From contig JAUJYN010000041.1 of assembly GCA_030737835.1 (NCBI GenBank), forward strand, positions 186,001 to 250,000: DNA of 64,000 nucleotides, given 5' to 3'. Each line of letters opens with the position of its first letter. The stretch's first letter is position 1. Under the pieces are notes generated by a model. That model was not told the DNA's origin and made no database searches. It worked only from the letters and a program-made list of their open reading frames with translations. Both the position numbers and the translations under genes were made by a program. The stretch is from Acorus gramineus (Eukaryota > Streptophyta > Magnoliopsida > Acorales > Acoraceae). Positions 33,412 to 42,773 of the stretch are shown here, in pieces.

Positions 33412-33868
33412 TAGCCCTTGTTTGGATGTGGAATAAGGGTGTGCATATTTTGGAATAAAGCGGAATAATTGATTTTAGTTATTTGGGAGGGTTGGTTACC
33501 CAGGGATAATTCATGCTTAGATAATTTGTCATAAAGGTGGATAGTCATTCCATGAAACAGGTGAAATTAAAGTTATTCCAGTTTATTCCGCCCAAAGAAT
33601 ATGTGAATCCACTGTCAAATTAATTGTCATCATATCTTATAAATCACATGTCAAATCAACTATCATCATTTTTTTACCTTTTATAAATCGTTATCCACAC
33701 TCTATTCATTTTTTATCCAAATAACAAAAATGTTATTATTACGTTTCCCAAAGAAAATAATTCAAAACACAACCAAACACAAAATCACTCTATCCTTATT
33801 TATATTCACTTATGCCTGAATAACTATATACCCAAGAATAAGTCCTATTCTGTATTCAAAAGGGAACC
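33412..33868. mobile_element. Probable non-autonomous DNA transposon (hAT or Harbinger-like)
   Basis: The left end GCCCTTGTTTGGATGTGGAA, with TAAGGGTGTGCA following, is mirrored by the right end AATAAGTCCTATTCTGTATT then CAAAAGGGAACC. CCTTGTTTGGATG is the typical style of plant MITE termini. The inverted match is weak and no TSD is clear. Confidence 0.45.
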
Positions 33869-34392
33869 TAATGTATAAAGGAATTGATATTAACTTCTAA
33901 TGACTCAAATCTGTGCGCTTAAAGAGGGAGATACACCTTACTGTATGCATGCACTCGCCAGCTTAATTTCATCTTAGTGACAAAGTTTGGGTATAACAAA
34001 TATTCGGTGAGGGTTCCATTCGGTATGGTACATGTGTATTTGGTGAATGATACATGACAGTTACAAAAAAAAAGCATGGATATGATTTTAAATTAAAATA
34101 TATAGAATATAATGCAAAATACAAATAAAAATCAAACTAAAAATTGATAATATAATTGAATGATTCAACAAATGAATTTTAGATCCCAAAGTCTGAAAAT
34201 GTGTTATATTATAAACAAGCTGAGTGGGAAAAATTTACAAAAGAAAAGAATGAATCATATCCACCCAATTTATCTGCCTCAAAACTACCATAATGTAGCT
34301 GGCTCTTGTCAATCACAGAAAGCATACCAATTTCCAAAACACATAGGTAAAAAAAAAAATCAAACCAGAGTGTGAAACAGAAGAGGTGGAGA

Positions 34393-34907
34393 CCAAAAAC
34401 AAATCAACCTGAATGGAATGACACTAGGAGGTCATTGAAGGCAGGTTTCAATGCAGGAGTTTGGTGAAGGGGGCTATGTGATGTGACGCGGGGCCAACAG
34501 TGTGACTGTAGTGTTAGCCGACTTTCTCAAAGCTCAGTTCGCAACGATTGAGCAATGAAAAGGTAGATTATTATTTATTTATTTATTTATTTATAGGGAA
34601 GATCGTGTAAATGGATTATCAGTTTTCAATCTGAGTATTCAAATTCGGGATGTATCATCCGAATATGTGGCATATCTTCTAATCGCCAAACTTTTATAAA
34701 TGATCGGGAAAACCAAAGATGGGTCTTTCTTCTTCACTAGAACACCATCCCCACACTAATTTTCCCCCCTTCTCTCTTCGAATCTCTCTCTTCCTCTCAT
34801 CATTTTTTCTTCTATCTGTGTATTCCATTCAACATGATCCTCCTTTAAACACTAAAACACCAATACACTCACTCTAGCGATCTAGATCTAAAAAATTAGA
34901 GAACCAA

Positions 34908-34939
<32 letters not shown>

Positions 34940-35168
34940 TTACAGACCGGAGGGGTAGCGAGGGTCTTCGGGAAGAGTTGGAGATAGAAAGAAAGAAATG
35001 GAGACCAGAGAGAGAAAATAAATAGAGAGAGAAGGGGGCGGCGGCGGCAGGGCTGAGCAGCAGAGGATGAGAATATGAGAGGTAGTGGTCGGGGGACCAA
35101 GGGTTCTTTGTTTTATAATTGGGAAAAATCCATATAACACCCTGTAAACTGACCAAAATTTATGTAAC
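34393..35168. repeat. Tandem duplication, unit 1 (776 bp)
   Basis: Opens CCAAAAACAAATCAACCTGA and closes with the left end of a MITE (GGGAAAAATCCATATAACAC, 35121 on). The second unit follows directly. Differences from unit 2 are a longer TTTA run near 34575-34595, a longer GA run at 34914-34939 and scattered substitutions. The unit includes a TATA-like TTTATAAATGATC (34694) followed by CT-rich leader-like sequence, but no gene is recognised. Confidence 0.92.
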
Positions 35169-35934
35169 CCAAAAACAAATCAACCTGAATGGAATGACAC
35201 TGGGAGGTCATTGAAGGCAGGTTTCAATGCAGGAGTTTGGTGAAGGGGGCTATGTGATGTGACGCGGGGCCAACAGTGTGACTGTAGTGCTAGCCGACTT
35301 TCCCAAAGCTCGGTTCGCAACGATTGAGCAATGAAAAGGTAGATTATTATTTATTTATTTATTTATAGGGAAGATCATGTAAATGGATTATCAGTTTTCA
35401 ATCTGAGTATTCGAATTCGGGATGTCTCATCCGAATATGTGGCATATCTTCCAATCGCCAAACTTTTATAAATGATCGGGAAAACCAAAGATGGGTCTTT
35501 CTTCTTCACCAGAACACCATCCCCACACTAATTTTTTTCCCCTTCTCTCTTCGAATCTCTCTCTTCCTCTCATCATTTTTTCTTCTATCTGTGTATTCCA
35601 TTCAACATGATCCTCCTTTAAACACCAATACACTCACTCTAGCGATCTAGATCTAAAAAATTAGAGAACCAAAAATGGAGAGAGAGAGAGAGAGAGAGAG
35701 AGTTACAGACCGGAGGGGTAGCGAGGGTCTTCGGGAAGAGCCGGAGATAGAAAGAAAGAAATGGAGACCGGAGAGAGAAAATAAATGGAGAGAGAAGGGG
35801 GCGGCGGCGGCGGGGTTGAGCAGCAGAGGATGAGAATATGAGAGGTAGTGGCCAGAGGACCAGGGGTTCTTTGTTTTATAATTGGGAAAAATCCATATAA
35901 CACCCTGTAAACTGACCAAAATTTATATAACCCA
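35169..35934. repeat. Tandem duplication, unit 2
   Basis: A near-identical copy of 34393-35168 (well above 95% by eye) in direct orientation. It ends in the same MITE terminus; here the MITE is complete (35884-36187), whereas in unit 1 it is cut off after about 50 bases. The duplication therefore happened after the MITE inserted, with the right breakpoint inside the MITE. Short minus-strand frames shared by both units are rich in Leu, Ser and Pro and come from GA and CT runs. Confidence 0.92.
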
Positions 35935-36187
35935 TAGCTCCCCCCCCTCCCCCGAGTTAAATTTCTGATAGATGAGGAATATTCTATACATTTATGATTT
36001 TTGATATATTGTGTTTTTAGTCAAAGTTAACTAAACAGAATATTCACATAATATTCATCACCTGTCAACGGACCCAGGGAGTTATTTGAATTTACATATG
36101 ATTTTTAGAGAGTAATATGGATTTTAGAAAAAGTTAGGGGTTTATATATTTCGGACAGTTTACAGGGGGGTTATATGGATATTTCCC
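35884..36187. mobile_element. MITE family C, complete short copy (304 bp)
   Basis: Left end GGGAAAAATCCATATAACAC followed by CCTGTAAACTG; right end GACAGTTTACAGGGGGGTTA followed by TATGGATATTTCCC, the inverted counterpart. The interior shares TTGATATATTGTGTTTTTAG and GTTAACTAAACAGAATATTC-like blocks with the 539-bp element at 37432-37970. Confidence 0.85.
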
Positions 36188-36249
36188 TTTTCAATTTTTT
36201 ATGTTCTGATTATGGATAGTATAGATATATAGGTTTGGACTTTGGGTAG

Positions 36250-36609
36250 TCTAGTGGGTTAAGGCCTTGGTATTGTAGGTTGAGTGTTGGGTCTAGCTAA
36301 ATTCACCCCGCAAATTACTCCGCACACCTCATGCCTATCCACACCCTTTTAATTTAAACCATTGATTAAGCTGGTGTCTATGTAATACATATACATACAT
36401 ACCCCGTGTGTCTAACTCTATTTCAGATCTATGGGTTAAGGCCTGGGTATTGTAGGTTGAGTGTTGGGTGTAGCTAAATGCACCCCTCAAATTACTTCGC
36501 ACACCTCGTGCCTATCCACACCCTTTTAATTTAAACCATTGATTAAGCTGGTGTCTATGTAATACATATACATACATACCTCGTGTGTCTAACCCTATTT
36601 CAGATCTAT
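36250..36609. repeat. Two-copy tandem repeat, 177-bp unit
   Basis: Copies start at the GGG before TTAAGGCC at 36256 and 36433. Each contains TTGTAGGTTGAGTGTTGGGT, CACACCTCRTGCCTATCCAC, AAACCATTGATTAAGCTGGT and a GTCTATGTAATACATATACA end. The copies are about 95% identical. Confidence 0.9.
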
Positions 36610-36791
36610 GGGTTTCGGATTTGTTCCTATCGATGGATCGAAGTCTATGTAATACATATATGTAGACACCCTATGTGTCTAACCCATTTCAGAATCTACG
36701 GGTTTTTGGATTTGTTCCCATCGACTGGGCCGATGTCTATGTAATGCATATATGTAGACACCTTATGTGTCTAACCCATTTCAGAACCTAC
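36610..36791. repeat. Two-copy tandem repeat, about 91-bp unit
   Basis: Copies share GGATTTGTTCCYATCGA, GTCTATGTAATRCATATATG, TAGACACC and TATGTGTCTAACCCATTTCA. The GTCTATGTAAT...GTGTCTAAC half is also present in the 177-bp repeat just upstream, so all four copies derive from one nested unit. A palindromic relative, TAGACACCATAGGTGTCTA, is at 37143-37161. Confidence 0.85.
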
Positions 36792-37431
36792 GGGTTTCCG
36801 ATTTGTTTAAGCAACACAAATACATGAAAAATGATTTTTTCACAAAAAAAAAAATTCATGCATATGAGCGCATGTATACAGAGAATGTCAATAATTACTT
36901 AATTTACTTCAGAATGTGAGCTTTTACTTAATAGATTCAATGGAATGCACATTTATGTGTGTGTGTATTCTAGATGTAATGTCAAAGTGTAGATTTATGT
37001 ATATATAATTCTGCATAAATCAACACATTAAGTGTCTACAAATTCATATATATTCGATACACCATGTGTCTACCATTCTCAAAAATATTGGTTTAATATT
37101 CTGTTTTATCGACATCATATTTGTTGAAGAATTCGAATATGATAGACACCATAGGTGTCTAACCCCTTCCAGAGCCTACAAGTTGTTAATGTGTTTAGTA
37201 GCCTATATAAGTATTCATATTTGTCGACAATCTTGGTGTCTACGCATCCTATCAATAGGAGGTGTGCATAATACTTGAATATAAATGGATCTTTTTATCA
37301 TAATTCGATTAACAGGGATTGCATGATAAAACGAGGGGTGCAATTAGACCCACCCTGAGTGCTGATATACCATCTATATTGCAGTCCGGGTCGGGTTGCT
37401 GTCTCCATGTCATCTACCTCTATTTTGTAAT

Positions 37432-37970
37432 CGGGAACAATCCATATAACCCCCTGTAAATTGATTGAAATCCATACAACCCCCTGACGTTTCTTAAAAT
37501 CCATATAACCCCCTAAAAACACCTAGTAAATCCAAATAACCCCGTGAATAAAATTTCTGTTCACAGATGATGAATATGTTGTGAATATTATGTTTAGTTA
37601 ACCCTGATAGAAAACACGACATCCCAAAAAAACTCTATAATGTGTTAAAAATGCAAAAAATCATTCTATAAATAATGATTTTACCCTTCTAGGTAGGGTT
37701 TTATATTATATCCAAAGAGGGTAAAATCGTCATTTTATAATATTTTTCACATTTTTAACACATCATAGTGGTTTTTTAGTATATTGTGTTTTTAATCAGA
37801 GTTAACCAAATAAAATATTATCAAAATATTCATCATTTATTAATGAAAATTTTATTCAGGGGGTTATTTGGATTTATTAGATGTTTTCTGGGGGTTACAT
37901 GGATTTTATTAAAAGTTAGGGGGCTATGTGGATTTTAATCAGATTTAAGGGGGTTGTATAGATTTTCCCC
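37432..37970. mobile_element. MITE family C, long foldback copy (539 bp) with TSD
   Basis: Almost the whole element is an inverted repeat with arms of about 265 bp. Left: GGGAACAATCCATATAACCC, GATTGAAATCCATACAACCC, AAATCCAAATAACCCCGTGA. The right arm reads inversely GGGGAAAATCTATACAACCC, GATTAAAATCCACATAGCCC, AAATCCAAATAACCCCCTGA. GTAAT flanks both ends (37427-37431 and 37971-37975; possibly GTAATC). It lies immediately downstream of the truncated plant-mobile-domain exon and may have ended that reading frame. Confidence 0.88.
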
Positions 37971-37977
37971 GTAATCA

Positions 37978-38711
37978 TTATTTTGGTTTTCCCTTTGTTG
38001 GGATATATAAGTGGGCCAAATAAAGGTAGCACGCATGTATCTTATTTCCTGTGCCATCGGCGAAGATTGTTGATCCAAGCACAAATAAGATATATGCACG
38101 TGCATACTGCTGGAGGATATCGTCGTCCAATTCAACATCTGGTACGATGCTGAAGGTTTCTTTAAGCCACGAGAGAAAAATTCTTCCACCCTTGATCTTA
38201 TCTGCAGGGGGGCCAACACCTAACAGCTCCTCACAACGCTGGCCCAATCATCGTGGTCTGTGATACCAGTCACGGGCTTGCCATCAATGGGTAGTCCAGT
38301 CAGAATAGCAACGTCCTGAAGTGTAATTGTCATCTCGCCATGTCGCAGATGAAATGTGTTGGTCTCTGGTCTCCATCTCTCAGTCAGTGCTTGTAGAAGT
38401 CGATGATCTGATCTGGTATATCCCATCTCTGTCAAATAATACAACCATGATGCCCTCACGTATGGCTCGATGCGTGGATCCATGACCCAGTGACGCAATG
38501 CCACCATGTGGATCGTAAACTTGGAGGAGTCGGTCTGTTTAAGGAAATTATATATTCAAGTAAGAAAAAAATCATATATGAAGAATAACATTAGAGAAAA
38601 ACACATCATTTGTCATACCTTGCCCTGGAATCCATGATGAGACCTATGAGATCCCTGAAAATACAGCAAATCATCCACGACGGGTCCATGCCACTCACGG
38701 ATGTCCATCAC
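37978..38711 (-). pseudogene. Plant mobile domain (PMD) exons joined to the MULE
   Basis: Exon 38619-38711 reads VMDIREWHGPVVDDLLYFQG then SHRSHHGFQGK. Exon from 38534 reads TDSSKFTIHMVALRHWVMDP, YYLTEMGYTRSDHRLLQALT, ERWRPETNTFHLRHGEMTIT and LQDVAILTGLPIDGKPVTG. The last phrase is the diagnostic core of the PMD family (MAIN/MAIL1 and transposon-borne relatives). A one-base deletion near 38250 moves the continuation to another frame: WGQRCEELLG, FLSWLKETFSIVPD, YILFVLGSTIFADGTGNKI. Similarity fades where the foldback MITE begins. The domain is associated with gene silencing and has been captured by MULEs and Ty3 elements. Confidence 0.82.
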
Positions 38712-38778
38712 CTGTAATTTGAACACAAGTTAATATCTACTCAAACAATTGATCATCATATCACAATCATATTTAACA

Positions 38779-39384
38779 TCAATTACCAGCATTTGTATTT
38801 CTACGTGGACATTTATTTTTTCTATGGCCTTTCTCATGACATATTGAACATGTATATCTCAGACTTGGATCCCTGGAGTCCATATGCATACGTCGGCGAG
38901 TTGATACAGGGCGCCCCGCTTGTCTCCTAACATTTGGTGGGATGAAGATGGGATCGTTTTCCGTAGGAATCGGCCAACGACTTTTATCATCAACGGAGTG
39001 GAATCGGGGTTCATAAGTGTGTCTATATGACTCTGAGGAAAGCCAATGTGACACATATCTCCCAGGACTAATACGAGCATACCCACAGGCCGCTATGACA
39101 TGTGCACATGGATAGTGAAACAACTTCGGAACATGACATTGACATTCTGCATTGTCAGAATATAGGAAAACAATGTACATAACCGCATTCTTGTCTTGGA
39201 CATTGAATTCTGATCTATCAAGCCTTCTTACTAACATCGCCCTTGCATCATGTGCAGTTCTCTCCAAATGTTGCTGCATAGATGGCACATGTTCACCTGA
39301 CATGCTCTCGGCCGATTCACGCCTTGTATAAAAATACTCTGACACTCGTATGAATGTCTGTTGTAATATGGCAGTGATTGGCAA
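38779..39384 (-). pseudogene. MULE transposase C-terminal part: SWIM and CCHC zinc fingers
   Basis: Continues the transposase after a one-base deletion. LPITAILQQTFIRVSEYF follows the catalytic Glu helix. The SWIM motif is CQCHVPKLFHYPCAHVIAAC (C-x-C...C-x-H) and the zinc knuckle is CSICHEKGHRKNKC near the end. The first codon used here is TTG, in the middle of the ancestral protein, so this is not an independent gene. Both fingers keep all metal ligands. Confidence 0.88.
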
Positions 39385-40205
39385 CCTCTTACACCTTTCA
39401 AGACACTGTTCATGCTTTCTGCTCTATTGGTGGTCATCGTGCCATGACGACGGCCATCGTCATAACAAAGGGCCCATGTTTGTGGAGGGACTTGATCAAG
39501 CCATGTGCGAGCTTGTGAGGAGGCACTAAGAATCTTTCGCATTTCATCAGCAAATTGATTTGGACATTTCAAGGTGGCAGCCCTCCACACCTGGTCACTC
39601 AACTCCTTTGATTTTACATGTTTTTTGAAGTTGTCTATCATGTGTCTCATACAGAAACGATGGTGCCATGTCACATTGCTTGCTTCCTCAATATCCTTCA
39701 TGCCTGCTATGATGCCCAAGTGCCGATCAGATATGACACACAAATTGTTTATACCACCAACAGAAAAGAACAAGTTCCAAAGGAAGAAGGTCCAACTGCT
39801 TCTGTTCTCAGATTCAACTATAGCAAAGGCTATCGGAAGCAAACCATTTTCTGCATCGCAAGCAGTGGCTATCAGGAGATTTCCTTTATACTTTCCATAC
39901 AGATGTGTTCCATCGATGCAAACCAATGGACGACAATGTTTGAAAGCCTCTAAGGCTGGTCCGAATGCCCAAAAAACACGTTCAAACTGTCGGATCGGTC
40001 TGCCCATGTTATTCTCTTGTATGACAGGGCCTTCGAAGAACACAGTTGTTCCTGGATTAGACCTCCTCAAGGCATCAACATATAGAGGCAACTCAGCATA
40101 TGATTCCTCCCAATTTCCAAATATCCTCTCCATAGCCTTCCATTTGGCACGGTTTGCCTTTGAATATGAAATTGTGTAGTGATGATCAGCACGTATCCTG
40201 TCCAT
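39385..40205 (-). pseudogene. MULE transposase catalytic core (DDE)
   Basis: The frame opens MDRIRADHHYTISYSKANRA and contains the MURA catalytic signature: first Asp in VCIDGTHLYGKYKGNLLIA, second Asp in NNLCVISDRHLGIIAG, and Glu in TTNRAESMNSVLKGV. The HHRFCMRHMIDNFKK block is the conserved Cys/His region between the second Asp and Glu. After MNSVLKGVR the frame runs into 50 or so unrelated residues because one base is missing near 39390. All three catalytic residues are retained, so inactivation is recent and by indels only. Confidence 0.9.
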
Positions 40206-40209
40206 TATC

Positions 40210-40841
40210 TCAGTAGCTGATTCTCAAATTATGACGAATCGTTGGCATAATCAGCTGTGAGATATAATCAGAACTAAATTGTCTGTGATTTGAACTGAGA
40301 AGAGGATCCAAGCATGTATGAGGAACTCTCAGAGTGGAAATCTTGAACATTTCTGAACCACCGACCCTCCTCGCATATAATCTCCAATTACATTCATCAT
40401 TTATGCACTTAACGGCGTATTTTTCTGCATTTGATTTCACCACATGACATTGTGCGCATTTCTTTATGCTCCAGGTTCGGACAGCATTAATGAGTGACTT
40501 CTTATTCGCGAAAAGCTGACCAACCTCAAGTTCATTACACGAAGAAGATCCGATTTCATAAATGCATGGATGGACATTTTCAGCCACCGCCTGCTCCATA
40601 AGCTCACGTGTAGGAAACATTTGAGGAACACCATATTCACTGATGGCAGTTCTCCTCACATCATGGTCCTCCTCACTATCAGGTCCTTCAACCCAGCCAT
40701 CTTCACGATCCTCTTCTTCTTCTTCTTCTTCTATCTTCTCCCACTTCTCTTCTTCTTCTCCCCTTCTTGATCTTCTTCTCTTCATTGTTCACTTCAATTC
40801 CTTCACGAATATCGTCCCAACCCATGTCATGAAATGGGGAC
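40210..40841 (-). pseudogene. MuDR DNA-binding domain part of the MULE transposase
   Basis: After an acidic Glu/Asp run the frame contains ELEVGQLFANKKSLINAVRT, KCINDECNWRLYARRV and ISTLRVPHTC, the WRKY-related MuDR DNA-binding domain with Cys/His metal ligands. It ends at a TGA (40210-40212) just before the catalytic core; a net one-base gain near 40222 separates the frames. The exon acceptor is at 40842-40843 (TTTATAG). A slip in the GAA run shifts the frame relative to the preceding exon. Confidence 0.85.
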
Positions 40842-40917
40842 CTATAAATGCAAACACAATATACTTACATATATGAATACACCCACCAAAAACATCCTAT
40901 AAATTCACAATACTTAC

Positions 40918-41410
40918 AAATGTGGTATATTCACACTCCCATAGGCATTGGTCGGTGTTGCATCAATCATATTCTCTTGGGTGCACGGAACAAACGACGA
41001 CGATGAAGGTTGATATGGTTCACGAACAATGGAAGGATATGAATCTTCTGCATCATAATTCATCGCGCCACGACCTCTTTGTATGATCTCTTCCTTCTCT
41101 AACCATATTTGAATGATATGCGCGTGCTTTGGGTACAACATTATCATAACTTTCACCCCCATATCATCTTCGAGAGGGGCACCCAAACACTTTCCGTCGT
41201 GAGTTGGATGCACAGCAGTCATGGACAATTTGTAAAGACTTGGATCGGTCCCGTCAAATGGTACATCATTTGGAGTAAATCGACATAAGAGATCTTCTTA
41301 TTTATGATGGTGGTTTTCATGGTACCACCTTCATAAAATGAACTACCTTCGCGTTGAACAATCCTCCCGTTAAAAATGTACATTAACGGGACATCGGATT
41401 TCTTTACCAT
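40918..41410 (-). pseudogene. MULE transposase N-terminal exon
   Basis: Starts at a true ATG. MVKKSDVPLMYIFNGRIVQR and KISYVDLLQMMYHLTG, then after a one-base deletion near 41245 DPSLYKLSMTAVHPTHDGKC and DDMGVKVMIMLYPKHAHIIQ. This layout (a variable fold of about 100 residues before an acidic linker) is common in plant MURA relatives. The donor GTAAGT at 40912-40917 is canonical. Confidence 0.75.
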
Positions 41411-42294
41411 CTAAACCATAAATTATTCAACTTAGTAAATATATTTCTAAATTCATAATAATAAAATCCATCCAACACATACACATTAAACACAAAAAAC
41501 ATTCATGCAACACATACAAAGCATATTTCCTAAAAATAGCCTTTAATTTTTTTAAAATGTTTACTAAGAGGCCATTGAATTATTTCCTAAGGCCATACAA
41601 TTTTTTAAGAAAATATACAAATTTTTCAAATTTTTTTAAGATTTAAAAGTTTATTTTGACAAATAAGAAATTTTAAAATAACCAAAACCCTAAAAAAATT
41701 CACATTTCACTTAACAAAACATCATACAATCAACATTCCAATAATAAATAAATTCAACATTCAACATTTAGGATTTTTTATAAAAACCCTAATTTAATCA
41801 ATAAAATCAAAACAATTGAGAAAGAAACACATAAAATTCAAGAACATTTAGGGTTTTGATGTTTATCTTCGGATTCGGGTTGGTTTTTGATGATTTTTCG
41901 GGGTTGGCAACGGGTGGGTGGGTGAAAGAGGGACAAAAAGGATGAAAAATGAGGATTTAGGGCTTGACAGCGGGGGCAGGCCTTATATATGCCGTGCCCT
42001 GGAGACAGCATATATATATACCGTCTCCAGGCTCAGTCATTCAACTTTATCATTGTTTCAACGGGACTATTTTACACTGGAGACGGATTATATATAAGCC
42101 ATCTTCAGTGTAAAATTTCAGCAGGGCTAGTTTTTTCAAACATTCTGGTGGCAGGGCTATTTTGTAAATATTCAATTTTCGGGGGCTAAAAGTGCTAATT
42201 ACCCTCTCTTTTTTTTTTGTTGCAGCCACTCTAAGCAATTGTGCTTCATTTGCTTCAACCAGTCTCAGCATTTTTTTTTATTATTTTGTGTACT
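41411..42294. other. MULE 5' flank with short hairpins
   Basis: From 41411 to 41960 the DNA is AT-rich with no frame. At 41975-42115 there are two imperfect hairpins: GGAGACAGCATATATATATA followed by CCGTCTCC, and CTGGAGACGGATTATATATA followed by AGCCATCTTCAG. Then GCAGGGCTATTTTGTAAATA and GGGGGCTAAAAGTGCTAATT lead to CCC at about 42206, which looks like a transposon terminus. No inverted partner was found near the left end. Confidence 0.5.
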
Positions 42295-42610
42295 ATCAAA
42301 TTCAATTTTTTTTCTCTAAAATAGTTCTTTTGTGGTGGCTTTGATTCTTGTAAAATAATGATAAACAATATTTTGCAATTCTACATTGCTGTGTATGTGA
42401 TATTTTCTGCATTTTCTACGATTCTATGAGAGGATGTGTGCCATGTTCTCCTTTTTACTATATTTTATATGCTTTAATTGTGTTTATAAATATAATAACA
42501 TTTTGGGGGAAGCTCACATACGACACGAATGAAACACGTAGTACATTGGAAGAGTATGTACTCTTTTGTCATGAAATTGTGGTACTATAATCATTTTTAA
42601 ATCATACATT
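42295..42610. repeat. Dispersed repeat family B, copy 2
   Basis: Counterpart of 16735-17050. Landmarks are GCTTTGATTCTTGTAAAATA, TGTGATATTTTCTGCATTTT, ACATACGACACGAATGAAAC and GTGGTACTATAATCATTTTT. It ends about 50 bases before the isoamylase stop codon, so it probably forms part of that gene's 3' UTR. Confidence 0.7.
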
Positions 42611-42659
42611 ATCTTACATGGTGCCCTGCATTTAAGAACACCGGGGTCCCTTGGGAGGC

Positions 42660-42773
42660 TCAATGTTTAGCTTTGAGAAGAATTGATGAGTAAGGAGCCA
42701 CATTGTATCTTTTCTCAATACCCTTAACACCTTCAGGGACGAAATCATGAGGAGATTCGAGATTAGTGTCAAC
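42660..42773 (-). CDS. ISA3: ISA3 last coding exon
   Basis: Phase 0. Reads [20 protein letters not shown] then [17 protein letters not shown] and TGA at 42660-42662. This is the C-terminal beta-domain strand pair of isoamylases. Confidence 0.93.
   Translation of the reverse strand, partial: VDTNLESPHDFVPEGVKGIEKRYNVAPYSSILLKAKH

Larger units (their letters stand above)
37978..41410 (-). mobile_element. Decayed MULE: MURA-like transposase followed by a plant mobile domain
   Basis: Autonomous-type Mutator-like element in decay. Reading leftwards from an ATG at 41408-41410, pieces join across a canonical 76-base intron (40842-40917) and two further GT-AG introns (38712-38786, 38535-38618). Domain order is MULE N-terminal module (MYIFNGRIVQREG), acidic linker, MuDR DNA-binding domain, DDE catalytic core, SWIM zinc finger, CCHC knuckle, then plant mobile domain (PMD). 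Five one-base shifts break the frame: near 41245, in the GAA run near 40740-40800, near 40222, near 39390 and near 38250. Joining the CCHC exon to the PMD exons also needs a one-base correction. A candidate outer end lies near 42200; a matching second TIR was not found. Confidence 0.85.

Noticed and set aside
34888..35919. Repeated minus-strand frames rich in Leu and Ser in the tandem duplication
   Set aside because: They are translations of GA/CT microsatellites plus MITE ends, with no domain and no conserved start beyond the duplication itself.
39574..40179. 201-codon plus-strand frame opposite the MULE transposase
   Set aside because: It is antisense to the DDE core and shows no family motif, while the minus strand has a complete catalytic signature.
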